Shown one piece after another: positions 7,922 through 15,756 of a stretch of DNA of 16,565 nt (positions are counted from its first letter, which is position 1; every line of letters starts with the position of its first letter). Below the pieces are notes generated by a model that saw only the letters and a list, made by a program, of their open reading frames with translations, did not search any database and was not told the origin of the DNA. The DNA is from an uncultured bacterium (GTDB lineage Bacteria > Pseudomonadota > Alphaproteobacteria > CAISDR01): contig CAISDR010000201.1 in NCBI GenBank assembly GCA_903884125.1, positions 1 to 16,565 on the forward strand. Direction: 5' to 3'. The position numbers and the translations under genes were made by a program.

Positions 7922-10501
7922 ATGTTTGACACCATCATCGCGTGGCTGGTGCGCACAAGCCTGCGTATCCCACGCGCGGTTGTCGTACTGGCACTGGCCT
8001 TGTCAGTGGGGGCCGGAGCTTTTGCGGCCAACCACCTGGCCATCGATACGGATGCAACAAAACTGCTTTCAGCCGAATTACCCTGGCGCAAGCGCGAGGC
8101 GGTATTTGATTCAGCTTTCCCGCAAAACATCGATCTGCTGGCGATTGTCATTGATGGCACGACACCGGAACTGGCTGAGCGTGCAACCGCAGCGTTGACT
8201 GCAAAGTTACGGACCAGGCCCGACCTTTTCAAAACCGTGCGGCGACCCGACGGCGGGCCGTTTTTTGATCGAAACGGATTACTGTATCTGTCGGTGGACG
8301 AAGTTCAGGCAACAACTGAACAGATCGTTGCGGCCCAACCATTGTTAGGCCCGCTGGTTGCAGACCCGACGCTGCGCGGACTGTTCAATGCACTGTCGAC
8401 TTTTGTAGATGGTATTTCACGCGGTGCCGCATCCATCGATGTGATCGAAAATCCGATGGCAGAGATCGCTGCAAGCCTTGAAGCCGCGACTAAAGGCGAG
8501 ATCAGGGCACCGTCATGGCGGCAGATGTTCACCAATCAGTTACCGCGCCCACAGGAGCTGCGCCGGTTCATCCTGACTCAACCGGTACTGGATTTTACCA
8601 GCGTGACACCGGGGGCCAATGCAGCCGAGGCCGTTCGCACCATGGCACATGAGCTGTCCATTGATCTCGCCCATGGCGCACGTGTACGCCTGACCGGACC
8701 TGTAGCATTATCCGATGATGAATTCGGCACTCTGGCTGATGGTATGAGTATTTCCGGCGCCTTGTCGGTTTTGGCGGTAGGCGTGCTTTTGTTTGTGGGA
8801 CTGGGATCAATCAAGCTGATCGGCGCCATTTTACTGACACTGACAGTGGGGTTGATCCTGACAGCTGGCTTTGCCACGTTGGCCATTGGGTCGCTTAATC
8901 TTATCTCGATTGCCTTTGCCGTATTATTCTGGGGGATCGCGGTTGATTTCGGCATTCAGGTGTCCGTTGCCTTCAGGCAAGCCCGATTTGAATTGGGCAG
9001 CACGGACCAAGCGCTGATGCGCGCGCTGCATAATATCGGAACGGCACTTGGTCTGGCCGCAATAACAACAGCCGTCGGATTTTTCTCGCTGTTACCCACC
9101 GATTATCGCGGTGTATCAGAACTGGGACTGATTGCAGGCGCTGGCATGATCATTGCCCTGATCCTGAACGTAACTTTGCTGCCCGCGCTTTTGAAGATTT
9201 TCGAACCACGGGGTGAACCGGAAAGTGTCGGATATGCCGGTCTTGCACCGCTGGACCGGTTACTGCTGAACCATCGCCGCATTGTTCTTGGCATCGCACT
9301 GGTGTTGGCAATCGCCTCTGGACTGGCCTGCATGAAACTGGAATTTGATTTCAACCCGCTGAACATCAAAGACCAGCGAACAGAATCGGTTGCAACCCTG
9401 CTCGACCTGATGAAGGAGCCAACCACCACACCCAACACGATTGATGTACTGACGGCATCCGTTGATGACGCGGACAGGCTGGCAGAACGGCTGGGCCAGT
9501 TACCGGAAGTGGCCCATGCGGTATCCCTGCGCTCTTATGTGCCGGAAAATCAGGATGAAAAACTGGCCTTCATCGAAGACGCGCGACTGTTGCTGGCCCC
9601 GACTTTCAATGCCCAGCCAAATCTGCCCCCGCCTGATGATGCAGCTCTGCTGCTGGCCTTCAGAACGCTGCATGACCGGCTTGAGCAACTACCGGGTGAT
9701 AACAAAGCAATAATGCGGCTGAAACAGGCTTTGGCGCAGTTGATCAACGGACCAGCTGACCATCGCGCGATAGCACAAGAAGCGCTCGTGCCCGGACTGG
9801 TGGCGACACTCACGCAGTTGCGCACGGCACTGGAAGCACAGACGGTGAGCTTTGAAACGCTGCCGCCGGAATTGCACGATGCTTGGATTTCAGCCGACGG
9901 CAAATCGCGGGTTGAACTGTTTCCAGCAGGCGATGCCAATGACAATGATGTGTTGCGCCAGTTTGTGCAGGTTGTCCGCGCCATTGCACCCGATGCGACC
10001 GGCACACCGGTATCGATTCAGGAATCCAGCCGGACCGTTGTGAATGCGTTTGTGACTGCGGGCATTCTGGCGCTGGTTGCCATAAGCATTCTGCTGCTTT
10101 TGATCCTGCGTTCGGTTCGCGATGTGGCGATTGTCATTGCACCATTAATGCTGGCGGGACTGATGACGCTGGGCACATGTGTCGTGGTTGGGCTGCCGTT
10201 GAATTTCGCCAATATCATCGCACTGCCGTTGCTGTTTGGGATCGGTGTCGCTTTCAATATTTATTTCGTGATGGCATGGCGTCAGGGCCATGACCACCTG
10301 CTGCAGTCGAGCCTGACACGCGCGATCATTTTTTCTGCTGCATCTACTGCATCGGCCTTTGGATCGCTGGCTGTATCCAGCCATCCGGGCACCGCCGAGA
10401 TGGGCATATTATTGTCCATGTCGCTGTTTTTTACTCTGCTAACAACAATGCTCGTATTGCCAAGCCTATTGGGTCCGGCCCGCCGGGCGGTTGCGCCATA
10501 A
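7922..10501 (+). CDS. hpnN: Hopanoid RND (MMPL-type) transporter HpnN
   Basis: This 859-residue inner-membrane transporter of the RND/MMPL superfamily matches HpnN, which moves hopanoids from the inner towards the outer membrane in bacteria such as Rhodopseudomonas and Burkholderia. The layout is TM1 (about 18-38), a first periplasmic domain (about 40-270), a membrane bundle (about 275-425), TM7 (about 452-472), a second periplasmic domain (about 475-700) and a final bundle (about 705-852). The first bundle holds the relay segment AVDFGIQV with Asp342. The equivalent stretch in the second bundle, GIGVAFNIYF (773-782), lacks the acidic residue. Translation is probably coupled to copD, whose stop ends three bases before this ATG. 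The 3' end overlaps convergent hpnL by 36 bases. Confidence 0.93.
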   Translation: MFDTIIAWLVRTSLRIPRAVVVLALALSVGAGAFAANHLAIDTDATKLLSAELPWRKREAVFDSAFPQNIDLLAIVIDGTTPELAERATAALTAKLRTRPDLFKTVRRPDGGPFFDRNGLLYLSVDEVQATTEQIVAAQPLLGPLVADPTLRGLFNALSTFVDGISRGAASIDVIENPMAEIAASLEAATKGEIRAPSWRQMFTNQLPRPQELRRFILTQPVLDFTSVTPGANAAEAVRTMAHELSIDLAHGARVRLTGPVALSDDEFGTLADGMSISGALSVLAVGVLLFVGLGSIKLIGAILLTLTVGLILTAGFATLAIGSLNLISIAFAVLFWGIAVDFGIQVSVAFRQARFELGSTDQALMRALHNIGTALGLAAITTAVGFFSLLPTDYRGVSELGLIAGAGMIIALILNVTLLPALLKIFEPRGEPESVGYAGLAPLDRLLLNHRRIVLGIALVLAIASGLACMKLEFDFNPLNIKDQRTESVATLLDLMKEPTTTPNTIDVLTASVDDADRLAERLGQLPEVAHAVSLRSYVPENQDEKLAFIEDARLLLAPTFNAQPNLPPPDDAALLLAFRTLHDRLEQLPGDNKAIMRLKQALAQLINGPADHRAIAQEALVPGLVATLTQLRTALEAQTVSFETLPPELHDAWISADGKSRVELFPAGDANDNDVLRQFVQVVRAIAPDATGTPVSIQESSRTVVNAFVTAGILALVAISILLLLILRSVRDVAIVIAPLMLAGLMTLGTCVVVGLPLNFANIIALPLLFGIGVAFNIYFVMAWRQGHDHLLQSSLTRAIIFSAASTASAFGSLAVSSHPGTAEMGILLSMSLFFTLLTTMLVLPSLLGPARRAVAP

Positions 10502-11455
10502 CCTGCGCCCTTCGATCAGCGGCAAGGCGAAAAGTCCCGATCCAAAAATAATCACGTCACGTAGACGCCGCGCCAGCGCCAGCGCCAGCGCCACATCAGC
10601 GCCAAGACCGATCATCGCACCAAAGATCATAAACCCGCCTTCCTGAACACCCAGAGCACCGGGAACAATAAACGCAGCGGATGACAGCGCCTGAACCAGA
10701 GCCTCGATCGTGATCGCATCCCAAAGGCTCACGGGGTGACCCAGCGCCCAGAGTGCAACCCAGATTTCCAAACCGCCAGCAAGCCAGCCCAGCAATTGAT
10801 ACAATGTCGACCAGCCGATAATGTCGAGCCGGCAGTACATCAGATGAATTGCGCGATCAATGCGGGCAGAAGCGCCAACAATATGTGCGAAATTTCCGCG
10901 AAACATACGATCAATGATCTGCGCGATGCCCTCAAACGCCCCTTTGCGCTGTACAAAATAAGCCCCCGCCATCAGTGGCAGGCCAAGTCCAAGGCCGATA
11001 AGCGCCTGTGCCATTACTTCGGAATGTGACCCGCGGGCCAGTAACAGGCCCACAGCCAACAGGGTCAGCAGTAGCTGGCTGCCGACCCCAATCGTAAGGT
11101 CAACCACCAGACTTGCTACCGCCAGAGTCGGACGGTGGCCCCATAATGAAAGCAACCGGATCGATACAAGTTCCCCGCCTACTCGCGCCACAGGCAAAAG
11201 GCCATTCACGGATTCGCGTATCCAGACAATGATGGTCATCAGGCCGAGTGGGGGTCGCGATTTTCCAGGGATCAGAATTCGCCAGCCGTGTGCGTTCAAT
11301 GCCATTGGCAGGATATGAACCAGTGCCGCCAGCACAAGCCACGAGCCGCCCTGTTGCAAAAGCGACAGCAGTTCGACACCGCCATGATCGATAATCAGAT
11401 AGACGGCAAGAACGGCGCCTGCCAGCGCCAGAATCAGACCAAGATGACGAACCAT
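10466..11455 (-). CDS. hpnL: Hopanoid-cluster membrane protein HpnL (LPG synthase TM-like)
   Basis: This 329-residue polytopic membrane protein resembles the lysylphosphatidylglycerol synthase/flippase transmembrane domain (UPF0104) and the HpnL group found in hopanoid clusters. It has about seven or eight hydrophobic segments. The family motifs are an N-proximal region at 80-102 (RESVNGLLPVARVGGELVS) and a C-proximal VPGALGVQEGGF. No catalytic domain is attached, so a lipid flipping or transport role is more likely than lipid synthesis; the exact role of HpnL is not established. It lies 46 bases after hpnJ on the same strand. The ATG at 11455 has only a weak ribosome binding site. Its C-terminal Ala-Leu stretch is encoded by a short tandem repeat. 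Confidence 0.85.
   Translation of the reverse strand: MVRHLGLILALAGAVLAVYLIIDHGGVELLSLLQQGGSWLVLAALVHILPMALNAHGWRILIPGKSRPPLGLMTIIVWIRESVNGLLPVARVGGELVSIRLLSLWGHRPTLAVASLVVDLTIGVGSQLLLTLLAVGLLLARGSHSEVMAQALIGLGLGLPLMAGAYFVQRKGAFEGIAQIIDRMFRGNFAHIVGASARIDRAIHLMYCRLDIIGWSTLYQLLGWLAGGLEIWVALWALGHPVSLWDAITIEALVQALSSAAFIVPGALGVQEGGFMIFGAMIGLGADVALALALARRLRDVIIFGSGLFALPLIEGRRLWRNRPAGRTQ
10570..10593. repeat. Four perfect GCGCCA hexamer repeats inside hpnL
   Basis: The hexamer GCGCCA occurs four times without mismatch. On the coding (minus) strand it encodes alternating Ala-Leu residues in a membrane helix (VALALALAR). Because the unit is a multiple of three bases, copy-number change would lengthen or shorten the helix without a frameshift. 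Confidence 0.9.
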
Positions 11456-11501
11456 ATCCGTTCGCCCGGTTAGAATGCGCGCAGACGATATGCCAATTCG
11501 A

Positions 11502-12947
11502 TCAGGCTGCTGTCTTTTGCGTGACCTGACGTTCGCGCAGGAACTGGAAGAATTCCACCCCTTCGCGCAGGCGGCGGCGCATCATTTCCGGGCTGCGGAT
11601 CATCTCGCCCACGATTGAGACAATCTTCTTCCGACGGAAATAGAAGCGGCGATAGAATACTTCGACCGCGTCGAAAATTTCCTTGTGCGACAGATGCGGG
11701 TAATGAAGTGGTGCCATCTGTACGCCGTGTTCATCAACCAGTTCGGCGTGATCGGCGTCCAGCCAGCCATTTTCAACTGCCTGCTGATGGAGGAACGTGC
11801 CCGGATAAGGCGCTGCCAGCGACACCTGAATGGTGTGCGGATTTATATCCAGCGCGAATTCGATGGTTTCCTGAATTGTCTCCAGCGTCTCGCCCGGCAG
11901 ACCCATGATGAATGTGCCATGAATGGTAATTCCCAGATCATGGCAGTCCTGCGTGAACTGACGGGCGACATCAACCCGCATACCTTTTTTGATATTGTGC
12001 AGGATCTGCTGGTTACCGCTTTCATAGCCGACCAGCAACAGACGCAGACCATTTTCGCGCAGCACTTTCAAGGTTTCGCGCGGTACATTGGCCTTGGCAT
12101 TGCATGACCAGGTGATGCCCATTTTTCCAAGCTCGCGCGCGATCGCTTCGGCGCGCGGCAGATCATCTGTGAAGGTATCATCATCAAAGAAGAATTCCTT
12201 GACCTGCGGCCACATTTCGCGGGCGCGGCGGATTTCCTCGACCACATGGGCAACAGAGCGCGTACGGTAACGATGACCGCCGACGGTCTGCGGCCAAAGG
12301 CAGAACGTGCAACGCGATTTGCAACCACGTCCGGTATAGATCGAGATGTACGGGTGCTTCAGATAGCCGATGAAATAATTTTCGATTTTCAGATCGCGCT
12401 TGTAGACATCGGTGACATAGGGCAGCGCATCCATGTTTTCCAACGTGGCGCGTTCAGCGTTGTGGATCACTTCGCCATTGGCATTGCGATAGCTCATGCC
12501 GGTGATGCCAGCCCAGTCATGGCCCTCGGCGATTTCTTTCAATGTGAAATCAAATTCATTGCGGGCAACAAAATCCAGAACCGGGGCCGCCTTCATGCTG
12601 CCATCGGGATCAACGGCAACCTTGGCACCCACAAATCCGATTTTCAGATTGGGGTTGGCCGCCTTCATCGCTTCGGCCACCTTGACGTCCGACGCAAAGG
12701 ACGGGGTCGAGGTGTGCATGACCAGCAGGTCATATTCTTTTGCCAGCGGCAGGACATCCGCCATGGACTGACGATGGGGTGGGGCATCAATCAGCCTCGA
12801 CCCCTCGATCAGGGCGGCGGGCTGCGCCAGCCAGGTCGGAAACCAGAAAGACTTGATTTCGCGTTTGGCCTGATAACGCGCACCGGCGCCACCATCAAAA
12901 CCTTCAAACGAGGGTGCCTGCATCAACAAGGTCTTCATCATGGTCAT
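11502..12947 (-). CDS. hpnJ: Hopanoid radical SAM protein HpnJ (BHT cyclitol ether formation)
   Basis: This 481-residue cytoplasmic radical SAM enzyme matches HpnJ, which is required to form the cyclitol-ether head group of bacteriohopanetetrol, acting on the glucosaminyl intermediate. The N-terminal part (about 1-190) resembles a B12-binding-type Rossmann domain. The radical SAM core begins near residue 200, with the iron-sulfur cluster motif CKSRCTFC (cysteines 209, 213 and 216). Further conserved stretches include FFDDDTFTDD and GTFIMGLPGE. Length is normal for the family. The ATG at 12947 overlaps the hpnI stop as ATGA, so translation is coupled; in-frame ATGs at 12941 and 12938 are alternatives. 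The next gene on this strand is hpnL, after only 46 bases, leaving no room for hpnK. Confidence 0.93.
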   Translation of the reverse strand: MTMMKTLLMQAPSFEGFDGGAGARYQAKREIKSFWFPTWLAQPAALIEGSRLIDAPPHRQSMADVLPLAKEYDLLVMHTSTPSFASDVKVAEAMKAANPNLKIGFVGAKVAVDPDGSMKAAPVLDFVARNEFDFTLKEIAEGHDWAGITGMSYRNANGEVIHNAERATLENMDALPYVTDVYKRDLKIENYFIGYLKHPYISIYTGRGCKSRCTFCLWPQTVGGHRYRTRSVAHVVEEIRRAREMWPQVKEFFFDDDTFTDDLPRAEAIARELGKMGITWSCNAKANVPRETLKVLRENGLRLLLVGYESGNQQILHNIKKGMRVDVARQFTQDCHDLGITIHGTFIMGLPGETLETIQETIEFALDINPHTIQVSLAAPYPGTFLHQQAVENGWLDADHAELVDEHGVQMAPLHYPHLSHKEIFDAVEVFYRRFYFRRKKIVSIVGEMIRSPEMMRRRLREGVEFFQFLRERQVTQKTAA

Positions 12948-14092
12948 TTGTCTTTCTCAACCAGAAGCGATCCGTCCCGGTTCACTTGAAATTCAGCCCC
13001 GCGCCAGCTAACCCGCCGACCCAGAAAGCTTGTGATGATCATAGCAAAAGTCAGACCGTCCCGCACAGGCACAAGCCACCATGGACTGGATGCCAATTCT
13101 AAAAGCCGGTCGATGCGCCTTTGAAACCAGATTCTAGCACTGAATGCCAGCGCAAACAAAGCCAGCGCCCAAGGTTCCCCCCCGGATAGTACCAATGCCA
13201 GTGACGCAAGTGCCACAGGTAAGGTCACAACAGATGCTGCAAAGCCAGCGGGATTGGCCAAACGGATGGTGCGCGCCCAGCGCAGCTCATGACGGATCAA
13301 CTGTCCCCAGTCGGGCTCATTCACCACGTCATCAACCAGAATCGGTGCCAGAGCCACAGACAGGCCCAGGCCACGGACCCTGCGTCCGATTTCGTGGTCA
13401 TCTGCCAGAATGTCAGCCAGGGATTCAATGCCGTCTATTGCGCTAAGCATCTGACGAGAAAGGGCAATAGTTGCACCAAAACATCCCTCTTCCGAGCCGA
13501 GATAACGGCTTAACAATACCTGGGGTATGAAGTGATGATTGATGAATGACGCCCCCAGAGATGACGGCAGACCCGGCTGCGCCCTGCCCCGATACAGGCA
13601 TGTTACAGCCCCGACGCCCGGACGGCTAAGCTGATTTGTCAATACGCGCAGATAATGGGCATCGACGCGGATATCGGAATCGGCAAGCACCAGCAGATCA
13701 TGCTGTGCTTTAGGCAACATATTGATAAGATTGGAAATTTTTCCGTTTGTGCCGTGTCGGGTGTCGTCGACCACGATTTCAATGGCCCTGTCCGGGTATT
13801 CCCGCTGAAGCTTTTGGACCAAGGGAAGTGCCGGATCTGCCGCCGACTGGAGTCCGAACACAATCTGATAGACTGGATAATTCTGGACCAAAAAGGACCT
13901 GAGGTTTTCCTCCAGCCCCGGCTCAGTCCCATAAAGGGGTTTCAGGATGCTAACCGCTGGCAGCGATTCGGTTGGTTCCCTGACAAGAGCGGCCGCGCGA
14001 ATTGTCAGGACACTAGCCTTGACCAGATGGGCCGTCGTCACCAGATAGCCAAGACCAGCACAAATCAGTGCTGCTGTTAAAGCGATGATCAT
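12944..14092 (-). CDS. hpnI: BHT glycosyltransferase HpnI
   Basis: This 382-residue membrane-anchored glycosyltransferase of the GT2/GT21 type resembles ceramide glucosyltransferase and matches HpnI. HpnI adds N-acetylglucosamine to bacteriohopanetetrol. An N-terminal membrane helix (about 1-22) precedes the catalytic domain. That domain starts at VSILKPLYGTEPGLEENL (about 47-64) and contains the DSD metal-binding motif (138-140), a DDHEIGRRVRG acidic motif (231-241) and HELRWART (268-275), equivalent to the (Q/R)xxRW motif. C-terminal hydrophobic segments follow at about 285-315 and 340-360. It is the first gene of a minus-strand unit and overlaps hpnJ by four bases. The upstream 155 bases are shared with divergent mlaA. 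Confidence 0.93.
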   Translation of the reverse strand: MIIALTAALICAGLGYLVTTAHLVKASVLTIRAAALVREPTESLPAVSILKPLYGTEPGLEENLRSFLVQNYPVYQIVFGLQSAADPALPLVQKLQREYPDRAIEIVVDDTRHGTNGKISNLINMLPKAQHDLLVLADSDIRVDAHYLRVLTNQLSRPGVGAVTCLYRGRAQPGLPSSLGASFINHHFIPQVLLSRYLGSEEGCFGATIALSRQMLSAIDGIESLADILADDHEIGRRVRGLGLSVALAPILVDDVVNEPDWGQLIRHELRWARTIRLANPAGFAASVVTLPVALASLALVLSGGEPWALALFALAFSARIWFQRRIDRLLELASSPWWLVPVRDGLTFAMIITSFLGRRVSWRGAEFQVNRDGSLLVEKDK

Positions 14093-14176
14093 TGTTTACC
14101 CAACCAAGGTTTAAGAGCGCGGCGGTCAGTCGCATCAAAGTCAAGTCAGCATAAGCCAAATTAAACTTATAAGCGC

Positions 14177-14206
14177 TTGGACTTCCGCAGGTTTTGGCGG
14201 CATATT
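14177..14206 (+). promoter_or_regulatory. Possible mlaA promoter
   Basis: TTGGAC (14177-14182) and CATATT (14201-14206) are spaced by 18 bases in the hpnI-mlaA divergent gap. Transcription would begin near 14213 and leave about 35 bases before ATG 14248. The match is weak and rests on the motif and position alone. If real, it argues against the GTG at 14218 as the start codon. Confidence 0.25.
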
Positions 14207-14247
14207 GCCGTTAAGGTGTGATTGAATCTACCAATCGGGTGCTCTTT

Positions 14248-15078
14248 ATGATCTCTGCTCTTCGATTTCTTGGCTTAAGCCTGATGTTGGGACTTGGCGC
14301 TTGCGCAGCGGTCCCCTCGGATCCAATTGATCGTGCGGCCTTTGATGCCAATAACGACCCGATAGAACCCTTCAATCGTGCGGTATTTGACGTCAATCAA
14401 TCGCTGGATAGGACTTTTATCAAGCCGGTGGCGATAGCATATCGCGATAATTTGCCAGTGGGCGTTCAAAACAGTATTTTGAACATGGGCCAGAATCTTG
14501 GCGAACCGATCGTCTTTATCAATGGCGTGCTTCAGGCCCGTATGAATGTGGCGGGAACGGCACTCGCGCGTTTTGCGCTGAATTCGACCCTGGGGGTTGG
14601 CGGTCTGTTTGACGTTGCTGAATCCGCCAAGCTGCACCGTCAAGAAACCGACTTTGGCCAGACGCTGTATATCTGGGGCGTCAGGGATGATGGTCCTTAT
14701 CTGATGATGCCCCTGTTTGGCCCGACCAATGTGCGCGACGCGCTCGGCCGTGGTGTTGATATGGTTATCAATCCGCTTGGCATTGTTACCAAAGGATCGC
14801 TGACCCGTTCGGTGATCACCGCTACCGACCACAAGGATTTTGCCGATGGCGGTAGCCAGCAATTCGAATATGTATCGATGGGCATAACGATTCTGTCGGT
14901 TATCGACCTGCGCGCCAGGTATCTTGATGAATATGATGCGCTTGAACAGGGATCGCTGGATTTCTACGCAAAGCTGCGGTCGGTATCACGTCAGCGTCGC
15001 GATGCAGCCCTTGGCAAAACAAAACCGGGACAGCAATCCGCTGCCGATCCGATCGCTTTGGTCGATCCCGGCCCCTGA
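14248..15078 (+). CDS. mlaA: Outer-membrane lipoprotein MlaA (VacJ)
   Basis: This 276-residue lipoprotein of the MlaA/VacJ family extracts misplaced phospholipids from the outer leaflet of the outer membrane. The signal peptide ends in a lipobox LGAC with Cys19, and the next residue is Ala, which suits outer-membrane sorting. The conserved core includes DPIEPFNRAVFDVNQ, the GVGGLFDVAESAKL region, TDFGQTLYIWGV and YLMMPLFGPTNVRDALG. The C-terminal tail is longer and charged. GTG 14218 is an in-frame alternative giving 286 residues, but ATG 14248 gives a compact signal peptide with a better leader. It is convergent with hpnM, its likely periplasmic partner, and divergent from hpnI. An intrinsic terminator begins 34 bases after the stop. 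Confidence 0.93.
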   Translation: MISALRFLGLSLMLGLGACAAVPSDPIDRAAFDANNDPIEPFNRAVFDVNQSLDRTFIKPVAIAYRDNLPVGVQNSILNMGQNLGEPIVFINGVLQARMNVAGTALARFALNSTLGVGGLFDVAESAKLHRQETDFGQTLYIWGVRDDGPYLMMPLFGPTNVRDALGRGVDMVINPLGIVTKGSLTRSVITATDHKDFADGGSQQFEYVSMGITILSVIDLRARYLDEYDALEQGSLDFYAKLRSVSRQRRDAALGKTKPGQQSAADPIALVDPGP

Positions 15079-15090
15079 CAATAATCAGTT

Positions 15091-15106
15091 CAGATTTGGA
15101 AATCTG
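15091..15106. repeat. Perfect inverted repeat after mlaA
   Basis: CAGATTT and AAATCTG form perfect seven-base arms around GG. It lies between the mlaA stop and the intrinsic terminator and has no T-run on either strand. It may help fold the 3' end of the mlaA or hpnM transcripts. Confidence 0.6.
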
Positions 15107-15111
15107 GACAG

Positions 15112-15132
15112 CGCCTATTTAGGCGTTTTTTT
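15112..15132 (+). terminator. Intrinsic terminator of mlaA, inside the hpnM 3' end
   Basis: CGCCT (15112-15116) and AGGCG (15121-15125) form a five-base stem with an ATTT loop, directly followed by seven T (15126-15132). This is a rho-independent terminator for plus-strand transcription leaving mlaA. All but its first three bases lie within the last codons of hpnM on the other strand, where the run of A encodes lysines. On the minus strand no T-run follows the stem, so it should stop only the mlaA transcript. Confidence 0.82.
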
Positions 15133-15756
15133 GCTGCGCATTTCATCAACACGCTTGGATAGGGCGCGCACAACCCCTTCAGCACCATCCGTCTTGATGA
15201 TGGCGGTAAATTCCGACCGACGGGTTGCCAGTTCCGAAATCGTGCCTGTCAGGTAAACATCAATAACGCGCCATTCGCCGTTAGTTTGACGCATCAAATA
15301 ATTCAATATAACTGGCTCCGCACCCTTTGGTGTCAGAACCGTCTCGACCAGTTTGTCGGCGCCGGAATCTTTGGTGGCCCCAACACTGAAAACTTCACCA
15401 TCAAAGCCGTTGAACTGATCTGCATAGGTTGCAATCGTCCATTCCGCAAAAACGGCTAGCAGCTTCGTCTGAATCGCCGCATCGATCTGACGCCATTGCG
15501 GACCGATGGAAATGCGTGTCATCGCAGCAAGATCAAAGGTCTTGCGAACGGCCGGATCCAGAAGTGCGTAGCGCCCGGAAAAGCCAAGGTCCCTAGCCTT
15601 GCGCATGGATGATAGCAGCACGTCGTAGAATTCACGCACAATTACATCGGGCGCAGCAGAACTTTGCCCGAAACCCTGTGCCGTACCAAAAGCGGCATAG
15701 CAAGCCGCTGCACCAATCGACTGCCGTATCAGGATACGGCGGCTTAATTTGGTCAT
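15115..15756 (-). CDS. hpnM: HpnM, MlaC/Ttg2D-like periplasmic lipid-binding protein
   Basis: This 213-residue exported protein belongs to the MlaC/Ttg2D family. Members in hopanoid clusters are named HpnM. MlaC shuttles phospholipids between MlaA at the outer membrane and the MlaFEDB complex at the inner membrane; HpnM may carry hopanoids or phospholipids. The N-terminus carries a twin-arginine-like motif SRRILI (5-10) before a hydrophobic stretch, suggesting Tat export with cleavage near residues 30-35. The mature domain shows VREFYDVLL, the LDPAVRKTFDLAAMTRISIG segment and GEWRVIDVYLTG, all typical. The ATG overlaps the dxs stop as ATGA. The C-terminal codons form part of the mlaA terminator. 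mlaC is an equally fair name. Confidence 0.88.
   Translation of the reverse strand: MTKLSRRILIRQSIGAAACYAAFGTAQGFGQSSAAPDVIVREFYDVLLSSMRKARDLGFSGRYALLDPAVRKTFDLAAMTRISIGPQWRQIDAAIQTKLLAVFAEWTIATYADQFNGFDGEVFSVGATKDSGADKLVETVLTPKGAEPVILNYLMRQTNGEWRVIDVYLTGTISELATRRSEFTAIIKTDGAEGVVRALSKRVDEMRSKKTPK

Noticed and set aside
10474..10494. GC-rich hairpin at the hpnN/hpnL junction
   Set aside because: The stem is only four bases with a three-base loop, has no T-run on either strand and lies within both coding sequences.
12246..12989. Long plus-strand open frame (247 codons) opposite hpnJ
   Set aside because: It is antisense to a clear radical SAM gene with intact motifs, and its translation has no recognisable domain and a composition typical of a shadow frame.
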